DNA of 64,000 nt, taken from the NCBI RefSeq assembly GCF_009363715.1, contig NZ_CP045404.1, positions 2,510,001-2,574,000 on the forward strand, given 5' to 3'. Within the stretch, counting starts at the first letter, position 1, and each line of letters begins with the position of its first letter. Below the pieces are notes generated by a model, which searched no databases, was not told the origin of the DNA, and saw nothing but the letters and a program-made list of their open reading frames with translations. The stretch comes from Roseovarius sp. THAF9 (lineage in GTDB: Bacteria > Pseudomonadota > Alphaproteobacteria > Rhodobacterales > Rhodobacteraceae). The position numbers and the translations under genes were made by a program. Shown here piece by piece: positions 42,910 to 50,533 of the stretch.

Positions 42910-43935
42910 TCACGGCTGTGCCTCCAGCACCATGTAATCTTCGAACGCATCCCTCCCCAGCGAGGCCTGCTCCAGCATCCCGTTCAGCACCGAAATCGCC
43001 GAAGGCGAGGTGATCGCCACCGCGTGGTCCAGGCCCTCGCCATCCGCCAGCGCGGTAAAGTCGATCACCTTCACCGGCAGGCCCGCCACCGCCTCCGGCC
43101 CGTCGATCACGCCCAGCCGCTTCTTGCGCCCTGTGATCAGGCTGGCAAGGCTCAGCGCCCGGTCCTGCTGCGTCACAAAAATCAGGAACGGCTGAGGCAA
43201 CTCCCCGATCGCCTCGGCCTGCCTGCGAAAGATATCCGGGTCGATATCCGGCGACATCAGCACCACGCCGCTGATCCGGTCCAGCAGACGCCGATCCCCC
43301 TTCAGCGCCGCCTGCCGCATCACCTCCATCACAAGATGCGCGCCCATGGAATGCGCCAGCAATGTCACCCGGTCCCCCGGCCGGCCGGTCAGCCGGGCCA
43401 GCAGGTCTTCCAAATCGTCCCGGGCGTAAAGCACGCTGTCGCGGTCATAGACATACCCCCGCGGGTCCCCCGCCGAGGCCCAGGCGAACAGAACCGACGG
43501 CTCGGCCACCTCGAAATCCTCGCGCATCTGCGCCAGCCGGTACAAACCATCGGAAAGCGTCACGTTGTAGCCATGCACGAAAACCTGGGTTTCCCGCCCC
43601 GGGCGCGCTGCCTTCACATCCCCGATAAAGGCCGCGCCGGACGGGTAGACATCCGTCGCCGCCACCACGAAATCCTTCGCCGCATCCGGCGGGCCCTCGG
43701 GCCATTCCACGTGACCCGGCCGGTGCGTCGGCGGGATCGAGATATCGGCCCGGAAATAGCGCATCTGGCCCGTGCGTTTCGCGCCAAAGGTCCAACCGGT
43801 ATGGTCCAGCGCCTTCTGCGTCGCCACATAAAGCGTCTGCAGATGCGCCTCGGGCACCGTCGGTGCGTATTCCGCGGCAGGGCGCGGCGCACAGGCGGCC
43901 AGCACGGTCACACAAAGTATCGACAGGCTGCGCAA
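42910..43935 (-). CDS. DUF900 alpha/beta hydrolase, lipoprotein
   Basis: 341 residues. A lipobox (CVTVLAAC) follows a short signal peptide. The hydrolase core shows TQVFVHGYNVTLSDGLYRLAQ, the nucleophile elbow LLAHSMGAHL and a late LDHAVAIT with the His. DUF900 members are esterase-like and substrate unknown. The start codon is TTG with AAAGGG seven bases upstream. rpoH lies beyond the terminator at 43976-44002. Confidence 0.85.
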   Translation of the reverse strand: MRSLSILCVTVLAACAPRPAAEYAPTVPEAHLQTLYVATQKALDHTGWTFGAKRTGQMRYFRADISIPPTHRPGHVEWPEGPPDAAKDFVVAATDVYPSGAAFIGDVKAARPGRETQVFVHGYNVTLSDGLYRLAQMREDFEVAEPSVLFAWASAGDPRGYVYDRDSVLYARDDLEDLLARLTGRPGDRVTLLAHSMGAHLVMEVMRQAALKGDRRLLDRISGVVLMSPDIDPDIFRRQAEAIGELPQPFLIFVTQQDRALSLASLITGRKKRLGVIDGPEAVAGLPVKVIDFTALADGEGLDHAVAITSPSAISVLNGMLEQASLGRDAFEDYMVLEAQP

Positions 43936-43975
43936 CGGACGTCCCTTTCCGATTCCGACTCACCGGAAACAATAA

Positions 43976-44002
43976 GGCCCCCTCCGCCATGCGGAAGGGG
44001 CC
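43976..44002 (-). terminator. Rho-independent terminator of rpoH
   Basis: On the minus strand GGCCCCTTCCGC, loop, CGGAGGGGGCC, then TTATTGTTT. It lies 33 bp past the rpoH stop. Confidence 0.8.
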
Positions 44003-44034
44003 AATTTTCGTGACCGCACCGATGTGTCGCGATA

Positions 44035-44931
44035 TCAGGCCGTCGCCATCATCCCCTTCTCGGCGGCCAGGCTGCGCATGCGCTTCTGCAGCTTCTCGAA
44101 CGCCCGCACCTCGATCTGCCGGATCCGTTCGCGGCTGACATCGTACTGCCCGCTCAGATCCTCCAGCGTCACGGCCTTTTCGTTCAGCCGCCGTTGCGTC
44201 AGGATATCCTTCTCGCGATCGTTCAGCACGTCCATCGCCTCGGCCAGCAGTTCGCGCCGCGCTTCCAGCTCGTCGCGCTTCTCATAGTCACCGGCCTGGT
44301 CGGCATCCTCGTCCTCCAGCCAGTCCTGCCACTGCATCGTGCCTTCGCCCTCGGTGCCGACCGTGGCGTTCAGCGACGCGTCGCCCCCGGACATCCGGCG
44401 GTTCATGCTGATCACCTCGTCCTCGGTCACGCCCAGGTCGGTCGCGATCTGCTTCACCTTGTCGGGATGCAGGTCTCCGTCCTCCAGCGCCCCGATGCGA
44501 GCCTTGGCCTTGCGCAGATTGAAGAACAACTTCTTCTGCCCGCTGGTCGTACCCAGCTTGACCATCGACCAGCTGCGCAGGATGTACTCCTGAATACTGG
44601 CCCGGATCCACCACATCGCATAGGTGGCCAGGCGAAAACCCTTCTCGGGATCAAAACGTTTGACCGCCTGCATCAGGCCCACGTTGGCTTCCGAGATGAC
44701 CTCGGCCTGCGGCAACCCATAGCCGCGATAGCCCATGGCGATCTTCGCCGCCAGACGCAGGTGGCTGGTGACCATCTGGTGCGCGGCGTCGGTGTCCTGT
44801 TCCTCGACCCAGCGCTTGGCCAGCATGTATTCCTGTTCCGGCTCCAACAGCGGAAATTTCCGGATTTCCTGCAAATACCGGTTCAGCCCGGCTTCGGGCG
44901 ATGGCGCAGGAAGATTTGCGTAATTGCTCAA
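44035..44931 (-). CDS. rpoH: RNA polymerase heat-shock sigma factor RpoH
   Basis: 298 residues. Regions 2-4 of sigma-70 type are recognisable, with the RpoH box QKKLFFNLRKAKARIG. Region 2.4 has FRLATYAMWWIRASIQEYILR and region 4.2 SRERIRQIEVRAFEKL. The start codon is TTG with GGAGG nine bases upstream; the resulting N-terminus MSNYANLPAPSPEAGLNRYL is the expected one. It is preceded by a heat-shock-type promoter and followed by a hairpin terminator, so it is a monocistronic, self-regulated gene. Confidence 0.95.
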   Translation of the reverse strand: MSNYANLPAPSPEAGLNRYLQEIRKFPLLEPEQEYMLAKRWVEEQDTDAAHQMVTSHLRLAAKIAMGYRGYGLPQAEVISEANVGLMQAVKRFDPEKGFRLATYAMWWIRASIQEYILRSWSMVKLGTTSGQKKLFFNLRKAKARIGALEDGDLHPDKVKQIATDLGVTEDEVISMNRRMSGGDASLNATVGTEGEGTMQWQDWLEDEDADQAGDYEKRDELEARRELLAEAMDVLNDREKDILTQRRLNEKAVTLEDLSGQYDVSRERIRQIEVRAFEKLQKRMRSLAAEKGMMATA

Positions 44932-44967
44932 CCCTGTGACCCTCCAATGTTTATTGTCTTAACATCC

Positions 44968-44996
44968 ATATGGGCAGCCATCAGCCTGGATTCAAG
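44968..44996 (-). promoter_or_regulatory. RpoH-type promoter in front of rpoH
   Basis: On the minus strand CTTGAA (44996-44991), 16 bp, CCCATAT (44974-44968), 37 bp before the TTG. The extended motif CCCATATNGATGTTAA is shared with the AAA+ array promoter. Autoregulation is inferred. Confidence 0.6.
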
Positions 44997-45098
44997 ACAG
45001 GTGAACCGAATGGTTTAATTATTTATGAATCAAACCGGGCCGGTTTTCCAGTGATGTGACGTTTGCTCACGCACACGTGCTGTGCTGTCATATTAACG

Positions 45099-46142
45099 TT
45101 AAGCCGGCGCGCCCAGTTCCTGCAGCAGGTTGGCCATGTCCTCCGGCAGCGCCGCCTCGAAGCGCAGCATCTCCCCCGTACCCGGATGCTCGAACCCCAG
45201 CAGCGCCGCATGCAACGCCTGCCGTGGGAAATGTTGCGCGGCGTCCAGCGCGCCCGGCGACAGCGCCCGCGCGTTCAACTTGCGCCGCCCGCCATAAACC
45301 GGATCACCGATCAGGCCATGCCCCGCATGGGCCATGTGCACCCGGATCTGGTGCGTCCGCCCCGTCTCCAGCCAGCATTCGATCAGCGCCACCTGCGGCG
45401 GAGCACCGAACGGTGTCACAACGCGCGCCCGCGTCACCGCGTGCCGCCCGCCCTCGAACAACACCGCCTGCCGCTGCCGGTCCGTCTTGTGCCGCGCCAA
45501 CTGCGTCGTCAGTTTCAGGATGTTTCCCGCCTCGAAACTGGCGCCACGTATGCCCCGCAACCGCGGATCGGCGGCATCCGGCATCCCGTTCACCACCGCC
45601 AGATACTTGCGCTCGACGCTATGCGCCTCGAACTGCGCGGCCAGACCGTGATGCGCACTGTCCGACTTCGCGACCACCAGCAGGCCGCTCGTCTCCTTGT
45701 CGATCCGGTGCACGATGCCGGGCCGTTTCTCGCCACCCACCCCCGACAACGTACCGCCGAAATGGTGCAACAGCGCGTTCACCAGCGTTCCGTCCGGGCT
45801 GCCCGGCGCGGGATGCACCACCATCCCAGCAGGCTTGTTGATCACGATCAGGTCGTCATCCTCGAACACCACGTCCAGCGCGATCTCCTGCGCCACCACA
45901 TCCACCTCAACCGCCGTAGGCACGCTGATCTCGACGATGTCACCTTCGACCACCTTCGCCTTGGGGTCGTTGACCACCGCGCCGCCCAAGCACACCGCGC
46001 CCTCGGCGATCAGCCTTGCCAGCCGCGTACGCGACAGCGACGCGGCCTCTGGCACATCGCGCGCCAACGCCTTATCAAGGCGCGGCGGCGGATCGGCCCC
46101 GATCCGCACGGTGACACTGGTTCGCAAGGGGGCTGCGCCCAT
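45099..46142 (-). CDS. rluD: 23S rRNA pseudouridine synthase, RluA/RluD family
   Basis: 347 residues. The S4 domain at the N-terminus (SLSRTRLARLIAEGAVCLGG) is followed by the catalytic domain with HRIDKETSGLLVVAKS (Asp as nucleophile), GRTHQIRVHMAHAGHGLIGD and VYGG. It isomerises uridines in 23S rRNA helix 69. The ATG at 46142 has GAGGAG eight bases upstream. The CATG at 46140-46143 gives start codons on both strands. Confidence 0.92.
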   Translation of the reverse strand: MGAAPLRTSVTVRIGADPPPRLDKALARDVPEAASLSRTRLARLIAEGAVCLGGAVVNDPKAKVVEGDIVEISVPTAVEVDVVAQEIALDVVFEDDDLIVINKPAGMVVHPAPGSPDGTLVNALLHHFGGTLSGVGGEKRPGIVHRIDKETSGLLVVAKSDSAHHGLAAQFEAHSVERKYLAVVNGMPDAADPRLRGIRGASFEAGNILKLTTQLARHKTDRQRQAVLFEGGRHAVTRARVVTPFGAPPQVALIECWLETGRTHQIRVHMAHAGHGLIGDPVYGGRRKLNARALSPGALDAAQHFPRQALHAALLGFEHPGTGEMLRFEAALPEDMANLLQELGAPA

Positions 46143-46461
46143 GAACGACACTCCTCAGCCGCCGTCGCTGGACCCCGGGATGGTGCGCTACCTGCGCACC
46201 CTCGTGACCGTCCTGACGGGCGTAATGATTCTCGGGTTTCTAGTGATCGTCGCGCTCTTTGTCACCAAGTTCTCCGGCGCGACTCAGGTGGCCCTGCCAG
46301 AAGTGATCACCCTGCCCGACGGCACGACACCCACTGCCTTCACACGCGCCAATGGCTGGTACGCCGTTGTGACCGAAGCCGACACGATCCTGATCTTCGA
46401 CGAAGCGACCGGCGAGTTGCGCCAGACCATCGAGGTCAAGACAGACGAACCGTCCGAATAA
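46141..46461 (+). CDS. DUF6476-like small membrane protein
   Basis: 106 residues with one membrane helix (TLVTVLTGVMILGFLVIVALFV, about 20-41) and a short beta-rich extracytoplasmic domain (ALPEVITLPDGTTPTAF, YAVVTEADTILIFDE). This matches a Rhodobacteraceae family I recall as DUF6476, label not checked. AAGGGGG precedes the ATG by eight bases. Its start codon is the complement of the rluD start (shared CATG). Confidence 0.8.
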   Translation: MNDTPQPPSLDPGMVRYLRTLVTVLTGVMILGFLVIVALFVTKFSGATQVALPEVITLPDGTTPTAFTRANGWYAVVTEADTILIFDEATGELRQTIEVKTDEPSE

Positions 46462-46483
46462 GACATCTGAATAAAATGGAGAA

Positions 46484-46560
46484 TGGTACCACCTCCCCGG
46501 CTCGAACGGGGGACCTCCTGATCCACAATCAGGCGCTCTAACCAACTGAGCTAAGGCGGC
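46484..46560 (-). tRNA. tRNA-His (anticodon GTG), alphaproteobacterial type
   Basis: A 77-nt cloverleaf with CCA encoded. The acceptor GCCGCCT pairs with AGGTGGT, the anticodon loop TTGTGGA reads GTG, and the T arm is GTTCGAGCC. The discriminator is A73 and the base before G1 is T, so the encoded G-1 of most tRNA-His is missing, as known for alphaproteobacteria. Confidence 0.95.
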
Positions 46561-46570
46561 ACGCGGCATG

Positions 46571-46599
46571 GATTTAACTTTCCCGGTCCGCGATTGCAA
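46571..46599 (-). promoter_or_regulatory. Promoter of tRNA-His
   Basis: TTGCAA (46599-46594) and TAAATC (46576-46571) on the minus strand with a 17-bp spacer, 10 bp before the tRNA. Confidence 0.55.
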
Positions 46600-46687
46600 G
46601 CCTCTTCGACACGATCTCGCCCATTCCAACCGGCTTGCCTTCGCGCGGCCAAGGCGCTAGGCCATTCCAATTATCCAGGAGGCGGCC

Positions 46688-46873
46688 GTGGGCATCAACG
46701 ACGAACGCGACATCGAGGCGAATCTGCAAATCGGTCCCACCGACCAGGGTATGGTCCGCCTGTTCATCATGGCAGGCCCCACGGAAATCCCTATGGATTT
46801 CGACCCCGATGAGGCCCGCGAAATCGCCGAGGAAATCCTCGCCGCTGCCAAGGCCGCCGAAGCGAAACGCTAG
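46688..46873 (+). CDS. DUF6324-like small protein (61 aa)
   Basis: GTG start with AGGAGG upstream (46677-46683). The sequence has LQIGPTDQGMVRLFIMAG, TEIPMDFDPDEAREIAEE and an Ala/Lys helix at the end, a compact beta-helix unit. I recall it as DUF6324, unverified. It is followed by a triple palindrome. Confidence 0.75.
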   Translation: MGINDERDIEANLQIGPTDQGMVRLFIMAGPTEIPMDFDPDEAREIAEEILAAAKAAEAKR

Positions 46874-46883
46874 CCCCGCGCAC

Positions 46884-46952
46884 CCAAAATTTACGCAAAT
46901 TTTGGAATAGAAAATACACATTTTCTATTCCGTTTTCTTTGCAAGAAAACGG
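46884..46952. repeat. Triple AT-rich palindrome, copy 1
   Basis: Three inverted repeats in a row: CCAAAATTT/AAATTTTGG (46884-46905), GGAATAGAAAAT/ATTTTCTATTCC (46904-46931), and CCGTTTTCTT/AAGAAAACGG (46930-46952). Each shares a base or two with the next. The same triplet, more perfect, occurs at 59447-59513. It fills the gap between convergent genes. Confidence 0.85.
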
Positions 46953-46957
46953 CCCCC

Positions 46958-47407
46958 TCAAAGCCCCGGATCGCGCGCGCCCTGCAAACGCAACGCCGCC
47001 TGCCGCGCAAAGCGTCGCGTCAGCGCCGTGCGCCGCGCGCCGGGCAGCTTGTGCTCCGGCGCCATCCGAATGATCTGCGCGTCATACGCATCCGCGATGA
47101 TCAGTCCCGTGCCCTCGGGCAACAGGTCGGTCGGAAACGCCTCGTCGACGGCCCAGAAATACCGGTCGCACCATTCAAGATAGCCATCCCACTTGAGATC
47201 CGAAGTGAAATCCGCCCGGCTCGACTTGCACTCCACCACCCAGATCTCGCCCTTGGGTCCCAGCGCCATGACGTCCACGCGCTTGCCCTTCTCCGGCGAG
47301 AATTCCTCGACCGTTGCGAAATCATAGCCCAGCAAATGCCGGCACACGCCCCGCGCCAAAAGCTGGCCGGGCTGCATCGCAATTATGTCGCTGAAATGGT
47401 CCTGCAT
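46958..47407 (-). CDS. mmcB: MmcB family DNA repair protein
   Basis: 149 residues. The PD-(D/E)xK-like core reads KGKRVDVMALGPKGEIWVVE with CKSSRADF (Asp, Glu-x-Lys) and WDGYLEWCDRYFWAV. MmcB was described in Caulobacter as an SOS-induced repair factor, proposed to be a nuclease. The gene has a LexA box 14 bp upstream of its ATG, which agrees with the known regulation. Confidence 0.9.
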   Translation of the reverse strand: MQDHFSDIIAMQPGQLLARGVCRHLLGYDFATVEEFSPEKGKRVDVMALGPKGEIWVVECKSSRADFTSDLKWDGYLEWCDRYFWAVDEAFPTDLLPEGTGLIIADAYDAQIIRMAPEHKLPGARRTALTRRFARQAALRLQGARDPGL

Positions 47408-47420
47408 GACGCCAATTTAT

Positions 47421-47435
47421 GAACAATACGTGAAC
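47421..47435 (-). promoter_or_regulatory. LexA (SOS) box of mmcB
   Basis: GAAC-AATACGT-GAAC is an exact direct repeat GAAC-N7-GAAC (GTTC-N7-GTTC on the coding strand), the alphaproteobacterial LexA box, just upstream of mmcB. Confidence 0.8.
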
Positions 47436-47564
47436 ATTGGCAAGCCCCTGCATGGGAATTGCTGATCACACAGCCTTGTCTTGCGTGATTAATTAACCAT
47501 TTCATAGTGATGTTCCCGGGGTCTGGCACGGTCGCGCCCCTCTTTCGCTGTAAAAAGGTCCGCC

Positions 47565-48860
47565 ATGCCCGATCCGAAAACAGACTCCTCCCGCACACGC
47601 GGCGCCCGCTATGCCCGCGATCTCGAAGGCCATATCGACTGGCTGGAAACCTTCTCGGGCACGGCCTTGGGCGTTCTGGCCGTGGCTTCGGGCATCTACA
47701 CCTATCTCGGCGTCTCGTCCCTGCTGGACGACACCGGCGCCATGTCCACCTTCGCGGCGCTGGCCTATTCCGTCGCCGTCTCGGTCGGCATCTTCGTCTT
47801 CTGGTCCTACCTCCTGCGGCTCTTTCCCGCCGTCACCTCCGCCCGCGCCCGCGTCGGCCTCTTGGGCGCGATGGGCCTCGGCTCGGTCGCTATCATCGCC
47901 ATGTCCAGCTGGCTCAACGCCGCCGCCCTGGCCGGCTCGGCGGCGGTCGAACAACATCTGGCCGAGACCGTGCAGGACTATCAGCAAAGCCTGGAGCGTG
48001 CCCATGAAATCGCCCTCACCGGCCAGGCCCTGGGCCGCGACGTCGCCCGCGTGCGCCAATCCTTCGAGGATCTCAGCGAACAGGAAGCCACCGGCAATCT
48101 CTCGGGCCTTGCGGGCCGCGGCGCCGTCTTCCGCGTGCTGCGCCAGAAATCCGCCGAACTCGCCGCGCTCGAACAACAGATCGCCGACCAGACACCACTC
48201 GTCGACACCGCCTTCGCCGAGGGCAACACCATCCTCAGCCGGATGCGCTCCCTTACCGTCGAACCGGGGCCGGTCGAGGCCCGCTCTGTCGAATTCTCCG
48301 AATCCGCCGTGCGCCTCCAAGGTCTTATCACCCAGATGCGCCAGCTGACCGTCGCGCCCCTTGTGGAACGTGCCGCACAGGATCTCTCGGCCTCCGTCGT
48401 CCTGCCCGAGCTCGACAGCCGCACCGAGGCCGGGCGCGGCGACCAGGCCGCCACCATCACCTCCGTTCTCGAAGTCCTCGGCCAGCGCGCCGCCACGCTG
48501 GAAAACGCCGCACAGGAGGTGGCCGCGCTCGAGCCCGCGGCAGAAGTCACCTACACGCCCATATCGTCGGCTGACGCGGTCATCCTCTATGCCCGCAACT
48601 TCGTGCCCTCCTGGGCCGGGGCCATCGCCATCGACCTGCTTCCCGCCGTGCTGGTCCTGATCCTGTCGATCACCCACGGCATGATCCGTTCGATGCGCGA
48701 CGGCACCGATATCGAGGACTCCATGACCGTGGCCGAACTGCGCGCCGCCATCGCCGTGGCGCACGAGATCGAGGATACCCCCGCCCCGCGCAAACCCTCC
48801 GCGGACGACACGCCCGAGGACCGCAACAAGGTCAAGCGCATCACCGGAACCACGCCATGA
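47565..48860 (+). CDS. Four-pass membrane protein with coiled-coil periplasmic domain
   Basis: 431 residues. Three membrane helices lie in the first 140 residues (LGVLAVASGIYTYLGVSS, SVAVSVGIFVFWSYLLRL, VGLLGAMGLGSVAIIAM) and a fourth near 350-375 (AGAIAIDLLPAVLVLILSI). Between them, about 200 residues form heptad-rich helices (VEQHLAETVQDYQQSLERAH) probably outside the membrane. A cytoplasmic acidic tail follows. I do not recognise the family. The stop overlaps the start of the ClpP-fold gene (ATGA), so the two are coupled. Confidence 0.75.
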   Translation: MPDPKTDSSRTRGARYARDLEGHIDWLETFSGTALGVLAVASGIYTYLGVSSLLDDTGAMSTFAALAYSVAVSVGIFVFWSYLLRLFPAVTSARARVGLLGAMGLGSVAIIAMSSWLNAAALAGSAAVEQHLAETVQDYQQSLERAHEIALTGQALGRDVARVRQSFEDLSEQEATGNLSGLAGRGAVFRVLRQKSAELAALEQQIADQTPLVDTAFAEGNTILSRMRSLTVEPGPVEARSVEFSESAVRLQGLITQMRQLTVAPLVERAAQDLSASVVLPELDSRTEAGRGDQAATITSVLEVLGQRAATLENAAQEVAALEPAAEVTYTPISSADAVILYARNFVPSWAGAIAIDLLPAVLVLILSITHGMIRSMRDGTDIEDSMTVAELRAAIAVAHEIEDTPAPRKPSADDTPEDRNKVKRITGTTP

Positions 48861-49651
48861 GCGACGACGACACCGGGAAAGGCGCGACCGAAAAGCCGAA
48901 ATCCAAACACGGCCCCCCCGTGGCCCGCATCCTCACCGGCGCGCTGATCTTCCAGATTGGCATCGGCGCCATGCTGGTGCTGGGCGATGTAAGCGCCTCT
49001 GGGTTCCGCCTGCCGGGCATGGCCCCCGACGCCCCCCGGCTGACCGAACCCGTGCGCCCCGGCGACCAGCGCCGCCTCTTCCGCCCCGACCGTGACCGCC
49101 CCGCCACGCGGCCCGCCCGCGACCCGGGCGAGCTGCCCGAACGGCTGGTGCTCACACAGGAAGACGGCACCACCTACCGCCTCGAGGGCGGCATCGCCGA
49201 GGGCGACGCCGATCGCATCATCAAGCGGCTCGAAGAAAGCACGCCCCCCCCCGAGACGCTCATTCTGCAATCTCCCGGCGGCACCGTGACCGAGGCGCTG
49301 GCCCTGGGCCGCCACTTCCGCGACACCGGCTTGACGACACGGATGCTTGCGGGCGAATACTGCTTCTCCGCCTGCCCCTACATGCTGGCCGGCGGGGCCG
49401 CCCGCGACATAGACGACGCGGCGCAAGTCGGCGTCCACCAGCACTATTTCGGCGAAAGCACGATCCTGCCCGCCTCCTTCGCGGTCGAGGATATCCAGGC
49501 CGGCCAGGGCGAGGTCATGCTCTACCTCGACCAGATGGGCATCGACCCGATGGTCATGACCCATGCGCTCGCCACCCCGCCCGACGAAATCTACGTCCTG
49601 CTGCCCGAGCAGCTGCGCGCGTACGGATTTATTTCGGATGCTTCGGAATAG
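48857..49651 (+). CDS. Membrane-anchored ClpP-fold protein (COG3904-like)
   Basis: 264 residues. An N-terminal membrane helix (ILTGALIFQIGIGAMLVLG) follows a charged lead, then a Pro/Arg-rich linker. The folded part from about residue 95 resembles ClpP/crotonase: TLILQSPGGTVTEALALG, AGEYCFSACPYMLAGG with a Ser at the nucleophile place, and VGVHQHYFGES with a His. If active it would be a periplasmic serine protease. The translation is coupled to the gene before it. Confidence 0.75.
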   Translation: MSDDDTGKGATEKPKSKHGPPVARILTGALIFQIGIGAMLVLGDVSASGFRLPGMAPDAPRLTEPVRPGDQRRLFRPDRDRPATRPARDPGELPERLVLTQEDGTTYRLEGGIAEGDADRIIKRLEESTPPPETLILQSPGGTVTEALALGRHFRDTGLTTRMLAGEYCFSACPYMLAGGAARDIDDAAQVGVHQHYFGESTILPASFAVEDIQAGQGEVMLYLDQMGIDPMVMTHALATPPDEIYVLLPEQLRAYGFISDASE

Positions 49652-49978
49652 CCCCTTGCCGCACCGCCCCCGACGTCTTACCTCAGAAGAGTGACGGGTG
49701 CTGCCCTTCTCGTGAACGGTTGCATTCCGGTGGCCTTAAGCAATTCCGAGGGAGCTGGCTCTGTCCGGGCCCTGGTCCGGTTAACCGGCGCCCACCTGTA
49801 TATACAGGTCCTCGGGAATGAGAGAACCAAACGGTTGCGTGCGGGCCCGTCACACCTTTCGCCGCTACATCATGACGCGATTGCGTAGGGTGGGTGACAA
49901 CCCACGCACCGCACCGTCTGCGCGGCTCCCGACGCAAACCGCCACGCATATCTCACCGTTCCAAAGCGGAAACTCTTT
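49652..49978. other. Gene-free stretch with two palindromes and a repeat
   Basis: No convincing gene. It contains CCGGTTAACCGG (49777-49788) and ACCTGTATATACAGGT (49794-49809), both perfect palindromes five bases apart, then the GTAGGGTGGG copy B (49882-49908). Confidence 0.6.
49882..49908. repeat. GTAGGGTGGG-type inverted repeat, copy B
   Basis: TGCGTAGGGTGGGTGACAAC followed by CCACGCA; arms GTGGGT and ACCCAC. Confidence 0.75.
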
Positions 49979-50314
49979 TCAGCGCTTGCTCCAGAACGGA
50001 CGCGCGCCCTGATCCGCGCGCACCGGGATCGTCGCGTGATCCTGCCGCATCACGTGCTGGCGCAGCCCGCCCCCGGGGCCGTCATCGTCATCATCGTCCT
50101 TCATCCGCATCACCGCGATGCCGAACTGGACGCCCGCAAAGACGATCCCGTTGGACACCCACAGCAGCAGAACCGCCAACCAGCCCTTGTCCGAATGGCT
50201 GACCAGATGCCACAGGTTCGCGATATCGAACCACAGCAACATCCCCACGAACACCGCCGCAAGGCCAAAGCCGATGGCGACGTTCACGATATACATGCGG
50301 ATGAGCTTGGGCAT
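49979..50314 (-). CDS. Small membrane protein with acidic loop (111 aa)
   Basis: Two membrane helices ([18 protein letters not shown] and WLAVLLLWVSNGIVFAGVQFG), then a run of six Asp (MKDDDDDDGPGG) and a soluble basic tail. The start at 50314 has AAGGAG eight bases upstream; earlier in-frame ATGs are less likely. Family unknown. Confidence 0.75.
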   Translation of the reverse strand: MPKLIRMYIVNVAIGFGLAAVFVGMLLWFDIANLWHLVSHSDKGWLAVLLLWVSNGIVFAGVQFGIAVMRMKDDDDDDGPGGGLRQHVMRQDHATIPVRADQGARPFWSKR

Positions 50315-50533
50315 TGGAAGACTCCTTTGCGCTTCACGCTTAATACTAGCACATTGGCCCCCATCCTCAAGGAAAAGCCCCGGCATTACCGGCTGATCGT
50401 TGCCATTCCGCCGCGACATCTCGTCCGTCACATTCGCCCGAACGCGTCAGCGGCGCACCTTAACCCGACATCCCCTCTGGCCTTCCGCACACCCCTGCGC
50501 TATCTGGCGGGCCTGTAAACCCAGAGGCGCCAG

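Noticed and set aside
49794-49809. lux-type box
   Set aside because: The arms look right but the spacer is 2 bp rather than about 6, and no luxI/luxR gene is in the window.
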